A model generated the notes under the pieces. It saw only the letters and a program-made list of their open reading frames with translations, ran no database searches and was not told where the DNA came from. Below, in pieces: positions 46,831 to 55,002 of a stretch of DNA of 64,000 nt; within the stretch, counting starts at the first letter, position 1, and every line of letters starts with the position of its first letter. A program made the translations under genes and the position numbers. The DNA comes from a bacterium 1XD21-13 (GTDB lineage Bacteria; Bacillota; Clostridia; Lachnospirales; Lachnospiraceae), in assembly GCA_009917555.1 (NCBI GenBank), contig QZDX01000001.1, forward strand, positions 345,099 to 409,098, written 5' to 3'.

Positions 46831-48288
46831 ATGTATGTGATGGGACTGGATATCGGAACAACTTGTACAAAAGCTCTTTTGACAGATGAAAAAGGACAAG
46901 TAACCTCAGTGGAAAGTAGCGGTTATCCTTTAATCAGCAGCGGGTGCAGAATTGAACAGGAGCCAAATGAATGGATAAAAGCATCCATTTTGGCAGTCAA
47001 AAAAGCTGTTAAGAGTATTGACGTATCATCTATAAAAGGAATTTCTCTTTCCACCCAAGGGGGAAGTACGGTTGCAGTAGATGAAAAAGGTCAGTTTATT
47101 GGAAACTCCGTTACCTGGATGGACAACAGAGCCAGTGTGGAAGCAAAAGAGGTAGAAAAGGAGCTTGGTGGAACATATATATACCGTACATCTGGTTGGA
47201 AGATTAATCCGTCCTTAGATGCGGCAAAGATACGTTGTCTTAAAAAGGACCCAGCCTATAAAAAAGCGAAAAAATGGCTCTCTACTTTGGAGGTTATGAA
47301 TCGATTTCTTACAGGAAATGCAATCATAGATCCGACAAATGCGGCTAGTCGTCAGCTCTATAATTTGGAGAAAAATGATTGGGATGACAAGCTTCTTCAG
47401 TCGGCACATATAGATAGGTCAGAGCTCCCAGAGATTTTACCGACAGGGGCAGAGGTAGGAAGACTATGTAAAGAAGCGGCGGATCAGATGGGACTGCCGG
47501 AGGGAATACCGGTTTTTAATGGAGCCCATGACCAATACTGTGCATCCATAGGGGCAGGGGCTGTATGTGCAGGCGATATGCTGTTATCAGCTGGAACAAC
47601 GTGGGTGCTAATGGGGATAAGCACCACGCCTCTATTTACAAAAAGCTGTATTGCGCCTGGAAGGCATCCGGTAGAAGATCTTTATGGAGCTATGGTGTCT
47701 TTGATTTGTTCAGGGGCATCATTGCAATGGTTTAAAAATGAATTTTTGTCAGAAGATTTCGAAAGGATAAATGAGGAAGCGTCAAAGAGAAGAAATAAAA
47801 TAAAAGATGTGTTTTTTTATCCTTATTTGGCAGGAGCAGGTTATCCAATATGGAATACAAATGCCAAGGGAGCATTTGTCGGCTTGACACTAGAGCATGA
47901 TCGCTATGATTTTGCAAGGGCAATTATGGAAGGGGTTGCTTTTGGAGTAAAAAGAGGAGTGGAGGATTTTGTAAAAAATGGTTGTGATATCAACCAGATG
48001 ATTATAATGGGTGGAGCCTCGAAAAGTTCACTTTGGTGTCAGATGGTAGCCTCTATTACGCAAATTCCGATTATAAAATTGGAGCAGGCGGATGGCTGTG
48101 CCATGGGGGCTGCAATGATAGCGGCCCATAATCTAGGGATTTACAAAAGTTATCATGAGGCAGCAAGAGAAATGGTAAAAAAGGCCGGGACATATGAGCC
48201 AGTTGCTGAAGAGGTGATATTTTATAACAAGAAGTTTTGTTGTTTTGATAAAATGTGGAATTTGATGGAGAAATATTATTCTGAATAA
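46831..48288 (+). CDS. FGGY-family carbohydrate kinase
   Basis: About 485 residues. The N-terminal GLDIGTTCTKALLTDEKG phosphate loop, GAHDQYCASIGAGAV, LSAGTTWVLMG and the C-terminal IIMGGASKSSLWCQMVASIT are family features. ATG at 46831 is preferred over 46810 for its AAAGGGGAAGGG site. FGGY kinases act on ketoses, polyols and glycerol. Here the product would be the phosphate used by the TIM-like or SIS isomerases. Confidence 0.9.
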   Translation: MYVMGLDIGTTCTKALLTDEKGQVTSVESSGYPLISSGCRIEQEPNEWIKASILAVKKAVKSIDVSSIKGISLSTQGGSTVAVDEKGQFIGNSVTWMDNRASVEAKEVEKELGGTYIYRTSGWKINPSLDAAKIRCLKKDPAYKKAKKWLSTLEVMNRFLTGNAIIDPTNAASRQLYNLEKNDWDDKLLQSAHIDRSELPEILPTGAEVGRLCKEAADQMGLPEGIPVFNGAHDQYCASIGAGAVCAGDMLLSAGTTWVLMGISTTPLFTKSCIAPGRHPVEDLYGAMVSLICSGASLQWFKNEFLSEDFERINEEASKRRNKIKDVFFYPYLAGAGYPIWNTNAKGAFVGLTLEHDRYDFARAIMEGVAFGVKRGVEDFVKNGCDINQMIIMGGASKSSLWCQMVASITQIPIIKLEQADGCAMGAAMIAAHNLGIYKSYHEAAREMVKKAGTYEPVAEEVIFYNKKFCCFDKMWNLMEKYYSE

Positions 48289-48330
48289 GATGATGAATGA
48301 AAAACGGTCAAAAAATGATATAAACTAGCC

Positions 48331-48377
48331 GAAACAATCAAAAATAGATTGACAAATGACTAAATCAGTCTTAATAT
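48331..48377 (+). promoter_or_regulatory. Promoter of the TIM-like/yjbQ pair with spacer operator
   Basis: TTGACA (48349), a 17-base spacer and TAATAT (48372-48377). The palindrome GACTAAATCAGTC (48358-48370) lies in the spacer, three bases after the -35, as at the amidohydrolase promoter. Bases 48331-48359 repeat 41109-41137 with one mismatch. Confidence 0.82.
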
Positions 48378-48411
48378 AGAATTAGATAAAAACAGAAGAA
48401 AGGAAGATTAT

Positions 48412-49122
48412 ATGAAACCACAGATCAGAACACCTTACTTTGAGATTGGAACAAAAAATTACATATATGGAGATAAGGTTCTGGAATATGCGAAAGCAGC
48501 AGATGCTGCGGCAGAAAAATATGATATAGATGTACTTTTTATTACACCTTGCACAGAGATACGTAGAGTGGTTGAAAATACGCGCTATTTGATTGTTTTG
48601 GCGCCTTACATGGATACGTTAAGACCAGGACGAGGTATGGCGGATATTCTTCCAGAGAGTTTGAAAGCGGCAGGAGCCCAAGGGGTAGTTGTGAATCACT
48701 GTGAGAAGCCTATGTCAGTTCCAGCTATTAAAGCAACCATAGACAGAGCAAGAGAATTGGATTTCTTAGTATTTGCCTGTGCGGATACCGTTGATGAGGC
48801 AAAGGCCTTAGCCCAGCTTCATCCGGATATTTTGAATCCGGAGCCCTCAGAGCTGATTGGCGGAACGGGGGGTGTTAGTGATATGGGATATGTAAAAGAG
48901 GTGATTCGTGCAATCAAAGCCATTGATCCGAGTATTATGGTAGAACAGGCTGCTGGAATCACGAATGGCCAGCAAGTCTACGATTTTATTATGGCAGGCT
49001 CTGAGGCAGCAGGAGCTGCTTCCGGGATTATGAATGCAGAGGATCCTCTTGCTATGATTGATGAGATGATAGCAGCAACCAGGAGAGCAGCGGATGACCT
49101 GAAGAAGCAGTTTGCGGTATAG
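48412..49122 (+). CDS. Triosephosphate isomerase-like enzyme (archaeal-type short form)
   Basis: 236 residues, shorter than bacterial TpiA (about 250) and closer in motifs to archaeal enzymes. Catalytic Lys15 (GTKNYI), His in VVNHCEKPMS and Glu in NPEPSELIGGTGG are all present. It lies behind a sugar kinase and is regulated with it, so it is probably not the housekeeping TpiA but a tetrulose- or ketose-phosphate isomerase, as in erythritol/erythrulose pathways. That substrate is inference. Confidence 0.83.
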   Translation: MKPQIRTPYFEIGTKNYIYGDKVLEYAKAADAAAEKYDIDVLFITPCTEIRRVVENTRYLIVLAPYMDTLRPGRGMADILPESLKAAGAQGVVVNHCEKPMSVPAIKATIDRARELDFLVFACADTVDEAKALAQLHPDILNPEPSELIGGTGGVSDMGYVKEVIRAIKAIDPSIMVEQAAGITNGQQVYDFIMAGSEAAGAASGIMNAEDPLAMIDEMIAATRRAADDLKKQFAV

Positions 49123-49144
49123 AATGGATGAATGGGGGAAACGT

Positions 49145-49642
49145 ATGATTTATAGAGAAGAGATCAAGGTAAGATCCAGAGACAAAGAGGTGACATTTCA
49201 TGACGTGACTGCAAAGACAAAGGAGATTGTGGCTCGTTCTGGAATTAAAAATGGAATTGTGGTAGTTTATTCCCATCATACAACTTGCTGTGTCATTACG
49301 CAGGAATGTGCCTTTGATATGTCTATGACAGGACTTGAGACATTGCAGCAGGATCTGGTGGATGTTTTTGAAAAAATTATTCCAGCTTACCGAACGGACG
49401 GGATGTATCATCATCCAGGTGAAAAAGCTATTGCTTATGCGGCGGAGCATGGAGAAAGCTGGCGATGCTGTCATAATACGGACGCACATCTGCGCTCTTC
49501 TATTGTAGGAAGAAGTGAGACCATTGTATTGATAGATGGGGAGATGGATTTGGGAGAGTTCGGGTTTATCTATTTTATTGATTTTGATGAGACACGGGGC
49601 AGGGAGCGGACGGTGCAGGTACAGATAGTGGGAGAGGCATAA
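49145..49642 (+). CDS. YjbQ family protein (2)
   Basis: About 165 residues with the same HHTTC and NTDAHLRSSIVGRSET motifs as the copy at 39255, but only moderately similar elsewhere and without the C-terminal extension. ATG 49145 is chosen for the GGGGGAA site; an earlier in-frame ATG lies at 49112. Co-transcribed with the TIM-like gene. Pairing with a sugar isomerase argues for a role in this catabolic pathway rather than in thiamine synthesis. Confidence 0.87.
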   Translation: MIYREEIKVRSRDKEVTFHDVTAKTKEIVARSGIKNGIVVVYSHHTTCCVITQECAFDMSMTGLETLQQDLVDVFEKIIPAYRTDGMYHHPGEKAIAYAAEHGESWRCCHNTDAHLRSSIVGRSETIVLIDGEMDLGEFGFIYFIDFDETRGRERTVQVQIVGEA

Positions 49643-49659
49643 AACGGGAAGAAGACATA

Positions 49660-49686
49660 GGGGCTGCAACAGACAGCCCCTTTTTG
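49660..49686 (+). terminator. Terminator of the TIM-like/yjbQ operon
   Basis: GGGGCTG and CAGCCCC form a perfect 7-bp stem with a 7-base loop and run into TTTTT. Confidence 0.85.
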
Positions 49687-49698
49687 TTGGATAAAATA

Positions 49699-49953
49699 TC
49701 AAAAAAACGTCTGCAAATCCATCTGCTTCGCCTGCTCCAATAGAAACTTATAACGTTTCTGCACAGAATAGATTTCATAAGTATAACAATCGATGAGATC
49801 GGGATCTACCACGGTCTCAAAATTGGCGTAAGCGGTATCCAATGCATTTTTGGTAGAATGAAGATCCTCCAGAAGCTGCCGTTTAGTAAAGGATTCCTCT
49901 GGCGGAGCCGGTTCTTTTCGTAAAAACCCCATACTGCAATCCCAACTTTCCAT
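49699..49953 (-). CDS. DUF2508 family protein (YaaL-like)
   Basis: 84 residues. The segment TKNALDTAYANFETVVDPDLIDCYTYEIYSVQKRYKFLL is the hallmark of DUF2508, whose Bacillus member yaaL lies between recR and bofA. Function unknown. Here it is next to bofA but transcribed away from it. Confidence 0.85.
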   Translation of the reverse strand: MESWDCSMGFLRKEPAPPEESFTKRQLLEDLHSTKNALDTAYANFETVVDPDLIDCYTYEIYSVQKRYKFLLEQAKQMDLQTFF

Positions 49954-50068
49954 AATAAGTATTTGTTATGTACTAAAAGTATAGGCAGAATTGCTGGCAT
50001 TTATACTAAAAAATAGAATATATTGGATCGAATATCCATATAATGGTAAAAAAGTTCAGGACAACATC

Positions 50069-50260
50069 ATGAAAGTATTGAATTTTCTGCTCCGCATGGT
50101 ATTTGGCGCTATTGGTATCCAAATCATCAATGCAATCCTGATTTCTCAAAATATTAGCGTATTTGTAGGACTAAATATATTGACCCTTTTGACAGTGGGA
50201 AGCCTTGGTATCAGCGGGGTTGGGCTGCTTTATGGAATTTCGGCCTTTGGAATTTTGTGA
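50069..50260 (+). CDS. bofA: Pro-sigma-K processing inhibitor BofA family protein
   Basis: 63 residues from ATG 50069 with two membrane segments; the C-terminal part (VGLNILTLLTVGSLGISGVGLLYGI) matches the BofA pattern. In Bacillus, BofA sits in the outer forespore membrane and inhibits the protease SpoIVFB. The ribosome site before 50069 is weak. The frame stays open to an ATG at 49991, but that extension lacks membrane character. Confidence 0.72.
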   Translation: MKVLNFLLRMVFGAIGIQIINAILISQNISVFVGLNILTLLTVGSLGISGVGLLYGISAFGIL

Positions 50261-50271
50261 AATATTTACAA

Positions 50272-50300
50272 TTTACAAAAAAAGGAATTGGCTCTATAAT
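50272..50300 (+). promoter_or_regulatory. Promoter of the Tad pilus operon
   Basis: TTTACA, a 17-base spacer and TATAAT just after bofA. A leader of about 115-155 bases follows, with a GGCTG...CAGCC hairpin near 50330-50354. Confidence 0.7.
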
Positions 50301-50417
50301 CTAACTCAAGATCGATTAATCTTTCCTGGCTGGTGTCGAAGACGGCACAGCCAACATCTTAGGTTTGAATCAAACCGTATTTCCAAATTGGAAAATGATA
50401 GTAGAAGGAGGAGTGGT

Positions 50418-50462
50418 TTGACGGCTAAATTACAATTATTTTTTGAGGGAGGGCTCCGGTGA
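50418..50462 (+). CDS. Possible 14-residue leader peptide coupled to tadZ
   Basis: TTG at 50418 is preceded at proper distance by AAGGAGG. The frame encodes 14 residues (TAKLQLFFEGGLR after the start) and its TGA overlaps the GTG of the next gene (GTGA at 50459-50462). The strong ribosome site belongs to this start, whereas the next gene's own site (GAGGGAGGG) lies inside the mini-gene. Translational coupling is the likely role; expression is unproven. Confidence 0.45.
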   Translation: MTAKLQLFFEGGLR

Positions 50463-51430
50463 AAAAGAGACAGATGGCTGTCTGCGATGAGGAGCCGGAC
50501 TACACAAGGCAGTTTGCCCGATATGCGAACCGCGATCGGGAACCTCTGTTCCTGGTTCATGGCTATACCGATGTGCAGGAGCTGATAAGGGATACAAAAG
50601 AGCATCCGGCAGATATCATTCTGCTTTCCCCAAAATATGCGGAGGATTTTAAGAAACAGGAACCAACTGGGCAAATCATCTGTCTGACGGAGGAGGAATA
50701 CCAGGAAGAGGAGCCGGAATACCCGGTAATTTACAAATACCAGTCCTGTGCCCGGATATTAAAAACAGCATATGCCATTTACGCAGAGCGGACTCCTGCG
50801 GGTATTGGAACGGCTGTGCGTCTGGAGGAAATGAAACGAATCGGCATCTTTTCTCCCCTGGGCCGTATGGGAAAAACAAGCTTTGCGCTGGCCATGGGGA
50901 AGGAATTGGCGAAGCAGAGGCGGACTCTGTATATAAACATGGAGGAATTTTCCGGCTTTAGTGTCCTTTATCCCTGTGAGGAAGGCCAGACCCTGTCAGA
51001 GCTTATTTACTTTATGAAGGAAGGGAAGAAGGCCTTTGCCTGTAAGCTGGAAAGCATTATGGGCAGAATTGGGAGCCTCAGCTACATTCCTCCGGTGAAA
51101 TCGCCGGCAGAGCTTAAGGATATAAAAAAAGAGGACTGGGAGGAGCTTCTTTGGGCGTTGGAAAAGGAAAGTCGGTATGAATTTGCGATCCTGGACCTAA
51201 GCTTTGGGGTGAACGGCCTGTTTGAGCTTCTGGAGCAGTGCGATGCGGTCTACATGCCTGTTGCTTCGGACGAGACCGCCAGGGCAAAGCTCTGGCAGTA
51301 CCGGGAAACTCTGAAGCTCTTGGAGCTGGAGGAGATATTGGAAAAAACAACAGAGATTACCTTTCCCGACAACATAGAACAGCTGGAAGGGTATGCCAAG
51401 GCAGAAGGAAAGAGGTGGAGTAAAAGCTGA
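50459..51430 (+). CDS. Tad pilus assembly ATPase TadZ/CpaE-like
   Basis: 323 residues. The N-terminal receiver-like region (about 1-110) lacks a clear phospho-acceptor pocket. A MinD/ParA-type domain follows with a deviant Walker A, GRMGKTSFALAMGKELA. TadZ-type proteins localise the pilus machine. GTG start at 50459. Directly precedes the CpaF ATPase, as in other Gram-positive Tad loci. Confidence 0.8.
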   Translation: MKKRQMAVCDEEPDYTRQFARYANRDREPLFLVHGYTDVQELIRDTKEHPADIILLSPKYAEDFKKQEPTGQIICLTEEEYQEEEPEYPVIYKYQSCARILKTAYAIYAERTPAGIGTAVRLEEMKRIGIFSPLGRMGKTSFALAMGKELAKQRRTLYINMEEFSGFSVLYPCEEGQTLSELIYFMKEGKKAFACKLESIMGRIGSLSYIPPVKSPAELKDIKKEDWEELLWALEKESRYEFAILDLSFGVNGLFELLEQCDAVYMPVASDETARAKLWQYRETLKLLELEEILEKTTEITFPDNIEQLEGYAKAEGKRWSKS

Positions 51431-51483
51431 AAAGGAATTGGGAAAATCTGCGTACGGAGCTGCAGGAGCAGGTACAGAGGCAG

Positions 51484-52683
51484 ATGGATTTATCAAGAGA
51501 ATTAACGGATGAGGAAGTAAGGGAGCTGATTATGCAGGAGGTTCTGCGCTTCAGCAGCAGGAACTATCTGCTTTTGGAGGAAAAGCTGCGAATACAAAAG
51601 GAGCTGTTTAACGGAATCCGAAGGCTGGATTTATTGCAGGAGCTCATTGAAGACCCGCTGGTAACGGAGATCATGGTCAACGGACCCGAGGATATATTTG
51701 TGGAAAAGGGCGGACGGCTGTTCCGGTGGGACAAACAGTTCACATCGGCACAGAAGCTGGAGGATGTGGTTCAGCAGATTGTAAGCTTCTGCAACCGGAA
51801 CATTTCCAAAGCAAATCCCATTGCGGACGCGAGGCTGGCAGATGGTTCCAGGGTAAATATCGTACTGGACCCTGTTGCGCTGAATGGACCGGTTATTACC
51901 ATTCGAAGATTCCCGGAGCACCCTATCCGGATTGCCCAGTTGATTGAGTGGGGATCGGTAACCAGGGAGGCAGCGGAATTTTTAAGGGAGGCGGTTACGG
52001 CGGGATATAACATTTTCGTGAGCGGAGGAACAGGCTCCGGGAAAACAACCTTTCTCAATGCCCTTTCTGAGTTTATTCCGCCAGGGGAACGGATCATTAC
52101 CATAGAGGATAATGCGGAGCTTCAGTTGGTAACAGCGGAAAATCTGGTACGCTTGGAGGCCAGAAATGCCAACCTGGAGGGGGAGCATGAGATTACCATT
52201 CGGGATCTCATACGAACCGCCCTTCGTATGCGCCCCAACCGCATTATCGTGGGAGAGGTCCGGGGAGCGGAGGCCATTGATATGCTCCAGGCAATGAATA
52301 CGGGACATGACGGTTCCTTGAGTACCGGCCATGCCAACAGTCCCAAGGACATGCTGAGCCGCCTGGAGACGATGGTACTTATGGGCATGGACCTGCCCTT
52401 GGCGGCTATTCGCCGGCAGATAGCTTCCGGTGTGGATCTTATCGTCCATCTGGGGCGCTTAAGGGACGGAAGCCGGAGAGTTCTGGAGGTTGTGGAGCTT
52501 GACGGGATCAAGGAGGGCGAAATTCTCCTGCACGTTCTCTTTTCCTTTCAGGAGGAGGAAGGCTCGGGAGAACGGGTCCGGGGACAGTTGAAACGACGGG
52601 GAGAGCTCTGTCATATGGGAAAAATGAGAGCGGCAGGTATGGGGAGGGAAGCAGGTGGATTACAGGCACTATCATCCGAATAA
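51484..52683 (+). CDS. Tad secretion ATPase CpaF/TadA
   Basis: Hexameric traffic ATPase of 399 residues that powers pilus assembly. Walker A SGGTGSGKTTFL, Walker B-type IIVGEVRGAEA, Asp box IITIEDNAELQL and the His box TGHDGSLSTGHANSP are visible. A CTG-initiated extension to 51427 is open and would overlap tadZ; the ATG with AGAGG is preferred. The end overlaps tadB by 29 bases. Confidence 0.93.
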   Translation: MDLSRELTDEEVRELIMQEVLRFSSRNYLLLEEKLRIQKELFNGIRRLDLLQELIEDPLVTEIMVNGPEDIFVEKGGRLFRWDKQFTSAQKLEDVVQQIVSFCNRNISKANPIADARLADGSRVNIVLDPVALNGPVITIRRFPEHPIRIAQLIEWGSVTREAAEFLREAVTAGYNIFVSGGTGSGKTTFLNALSEFIPPGERIITIEDNAELQLVTAENLVRLEARNANLEGEHEITIRDLIRTALRMRPNRIIVGEVRGAEAIDMLQAMNTGHDGSLSTGHANSPKDMLSRLETMVLMGMDLPLAAIRRQIASGVDLIVHLGRLRDGSRRVLEVVELDGIKEGEILLHVLFSFQEEEGSGERVRGQLKRRGELCHMGKMRAAGMGREAGGLQALSSE

Positions 52684-53392
52684 AAAGGAGTGGACCTTGT
52701 TCGGCCTGGAAGCGATGGCTTTGACAGGCATCATTGCCCTGTGCTTTTACAATTCTTTCTGGGCTGCGGGGATCTTTCCTCTGGTGGCTCTCTGGCTTTT
52801 TCGGGAAAAAGGGCAGACACTTGGGGAAAAGCGGAGAAAGGAATTAAAGCTGCAGTTTAAGGATGCGGTGGAGGGGATTGCCGCAGCCCTGGCAGCAGGA
52901 TATTCCGCAGAGAATGCCATCCGGGAGGCCAGAAAGGATTTGCAGCTTGTCTATACAGGCAGCACAGACATGATTCATGAGCTTTCCGCCATAGAGCGAA
53001 AAATGGATGCCAACCAGACTGTGGAAGCAGCCATGGAGGACTTTGCCAGGCGCAGCGGATTGGAGGAGGCGGAGACCTTTGCGGAAATCTTTGCCGTGGG
53101 AAAACGCAGCGGCGGTGATCTGATTGGAATTATGGAGGATACGGCCCAGACGATCACCCAGATTGTGGAGACAGAACGCCAGGCATCCATGGCTCTCGCC
53201 TCCAGAAGGTATGAGCAGAAGGTCATGAACCTCGTTCCCTTTGCCATGATTCTGTATCTTCGTATGGGATGTACGGGATTTTTAGATCCCTTATATGGAA
53301 ATCCTATGGGAATTTGTGTTATGACAGGAACTCTGGGACTGTATCTTTTAGCCTGGCATTTGGGAAAGCGTCTGCTTGATATTGAGGTATAA
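52655..53392 (+). CDS. Tad inner-membrane platform protein TadB-like (T2SS F domain)
   Basis: 245 residues. Two hydrophobic segments at the N-terminus, a cytoplasmic T2SSF domain (LQFKDAVEGIAAALAAGYSAENAIREA...GLEEAETFAEIFAVGKRSGGDL) and two C-terminal segments. GTG start inside the end of cpaF. Confidence 0.88.
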   Translation: MDYRHYHPNKKEWTLFGLEAMALTGIIALCFYNSFWAAGIFPLVALWLFREKGQTLGEKRRKELKLQFKDAVEGIAAALAAGYSAENAIREARKDLQLVYTGSTDMIHELSAIERKMDANQTVEAAMEDFARRSGLEEAETFAEIFAVGKRSGGDLIGIMEDTAQTITQIVETERQASMALASRRYEQKVMNLVPFAMILYLRMGCTGFLDPLYGNPMGICVMTGTLGLYLLAWHLGKRLLDIEV

Positions 53393-53395
53393 GAA

Positions 53396-54733
53396 ATGAA
53401 GCTGAGCAAACACATTTGGGAGAGGATTCGGGGGAGGCTGCCCGGACAGGAGGCGGTAAGACAGAATCTTAAGCTGCTCTATGCCGGAACGGACGGTATA
53501 AAGGAGGAGGAGCTCTATTATACGGAGAAAATCAGCCTTCTGGTAAAGGTTCTTGCGGCAGGGCTGTGCATCACAGGCCTGGCTGGACTTCTCTCTCTGA
53601 AAGAGCACAGTCTGGCAGAGGGACGCTTCCTTCCCAGACAGAAATACGCCTACCGTCAGGAGCTCCTGGTGACGCCGGAGGAAGGCGATACGGAGGAGAT
53701 GACCGTTCTGGTGGAGCCCCAAAGACTTTCCAGGGAAGAGAGCCGGGAGCTTCTGGACCGAACGGTGGAGGAACTGGAAGCCTTGATTTTGGGAGAAAAT
53801 ATTTCTCTGGAGGAGGTGCGCAGCGACTTAAAGCTTATCCGTCGAATTGAGGGGCTTCCTATCGATATTGAGTGGGAGCTGGATTCCTATGAGGTCTTAA
53901 ATCTGGACGGGAGCATCCGTCCGGAAAAGCTGAAGGAGGAAGGAAGCCTTGTGGGATTGACAGCTCGCCTGACCTGCAATGGGGAAGAGAATGTCTACCG
54001 GGCCTGTGTGAAGGTATTGCCTCCGGTTTTAAGCGCTAAGGAGGAATTTATGCAGGAGCTTTCAGAAAAGCTTGAGGAGCTCCAGGAAAAAGGGGGAGAA
54101 CAGGGGCAGAAGGAGCTTCCGGTGCAGATGCAGGGAAAGCGGCTTACCTGGGAGGAAAAAAAGTCCTCCTCTCCCATACTGATTCTGGTTCTTACCTTCA
54201 TATCCATTCTGGCGCTCTATGGGGCAAAGGATCGGGAGCTGGTGCAGAGAACAAAAGAACGGGAACAGCAGATGTGCAGGGATTACGCGCAGATTGTCAG
54301 CAAGCTGGTACTGCTCATGGGTGCTGGTATGGCGGTGCGCACGGCTTGGGAGATGATCGTTCGGGACTATCTGGCCAAACGGGAGCAGGAGGAAAAGCCC
54401 CTGCGTTATGCCTATGAAGAAATGGCTCTGGCCCTGAGAGAAATGCAGAATGGAATTGCAGAAATCAAAGCATATGAAAACTTCGGCCTGCGCTGCCGGA
54501 TTCCCTGTTACCTGAAGCTGTCCGTGCTGCTGGAACAGAACTTGAGAAAGGGCAATCATGGTTTAACCAGGCTGCTTAAGGCAGAGGTGCAGGAAGCCTT
54601 TGAGCAGCGCAAGGAGCTGGCGGTTCGGGCGGGGGAAGAAGCATCCACAAGACTGCTGCTGCCTATGATTTTAATGCTGATTATCGTAATGGTCCTGATT
54701 TTAGTACCGGCGGGGATGTCAATGCAGATGTAG
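53396..54733 (+). CDS. Tad platform protein TadC-like with large extracytoplasmic insert
   Basis: 445 residues, far longer than a usual TadC (about 300). After TM1 (about 49-66) an acidic, non-membrane region of about 190 residues (70-258) precedes TM2 (ILILVLTFISILALYGA). The T2SSF-like domain (YAQIVSKLVLLMGAGMAVRTAWEM...EMQNGIAEIKAYENFGLRC) and a C-terminal segment follow. By topology the insert would face outward. It resembles no domain I can name. Confidence 0.85.
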   Translation: MKLSKHIWERIRGRLPGQEAVRQNLKLLYAGTDGIKEEELYYTEKISLLVKVLAAGLCITGLAGLLSLKEHSLAEGRFLPRQKYAYRQELLVTPEEGDTEEMTVLVEPQRLSREESRELLDRTVEELEALILGENISLEEVRSDLKLIRRIEGLPIDIEWELDSYEVLNLDGSIRPEKLKEEGSLVGLTARLTCNGEENVYRACVKVLPPVLSAKEEFMQELSEKLEELQEKGGEQGQKELPVQMQGKRLTWEEKKSSSPILILVLTFISILALYGAKDRELVQRTKEREQQMCRDYAQIVSKLVLLMGAGMAVRTAWEMIVRDYLAKREQEEKPLRYAYEEMALALREMQNGIAEIKAYENFGLRCRIPCYLKLSVLLEQNLRKGNHGLTRLLKAEVQEAFEQRKELAVRAGEEASTRLLLPMILMLIIVMVLILVPAGMSMQM

Positions 54734-54829
54734 GATGCAGGGGAACTGAAAAACTATAACAAAACTCAAAACAGCAGGATTGCTTACAGTGTTAGAAGGG
54801 ATTCTGCGAAAATGAAATGGAGGTAAGGA

Positions 54830-55000
54830 ATGAAAGATTTATGGTATCGGTTTTGGAAAGAGGAGGATGGAATCGGTGTGGTGGAGATGATTTTGATATT
54901 GGTGGTTCTCATTGGCCTCGTAATCATTTTTAAAAGCCAGCTCACATCTCTGGTGAACACGATTTTTGACAAAATCACAAGTCAGAGCGGCACAATCTAA
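54830..55000 (+). CDS. Flp-type (type IVb) pilin
   Basis: A 56-residue prepilin. A charged leader (MKDLWYRFWKEEDG) is followed by a processing site after Gly14 with Glu19 at +5, then one hydrophobic helix (MILILVVLIGLVIIF) and a short polar tail. Size and motif fit Flp1-like pilins. GGAGGTAAGG precedes the ATG. It lies between the platform genes and the minor pseudopilin genes. Probably the major pilus subunit, processed by the A24 peptidase at 57393. Confidence 0.85.
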   Translation: MKDLWYRFWKEEDGIGVVEMILILVVLIGLVIIFKSQLTSLVNTIFDKITSQSGTI

Positions 55001-55002
55001 AT

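Noticed and set aside
50300..50415. Possible c-di-GMP riboswitch in the Tad leader
   Set aside because: A GGCTG...CAGCC hairpin is present, but the conserved core and tetraloop receptor sequences of c-di-GMP-I or -II aptamers are not seen.
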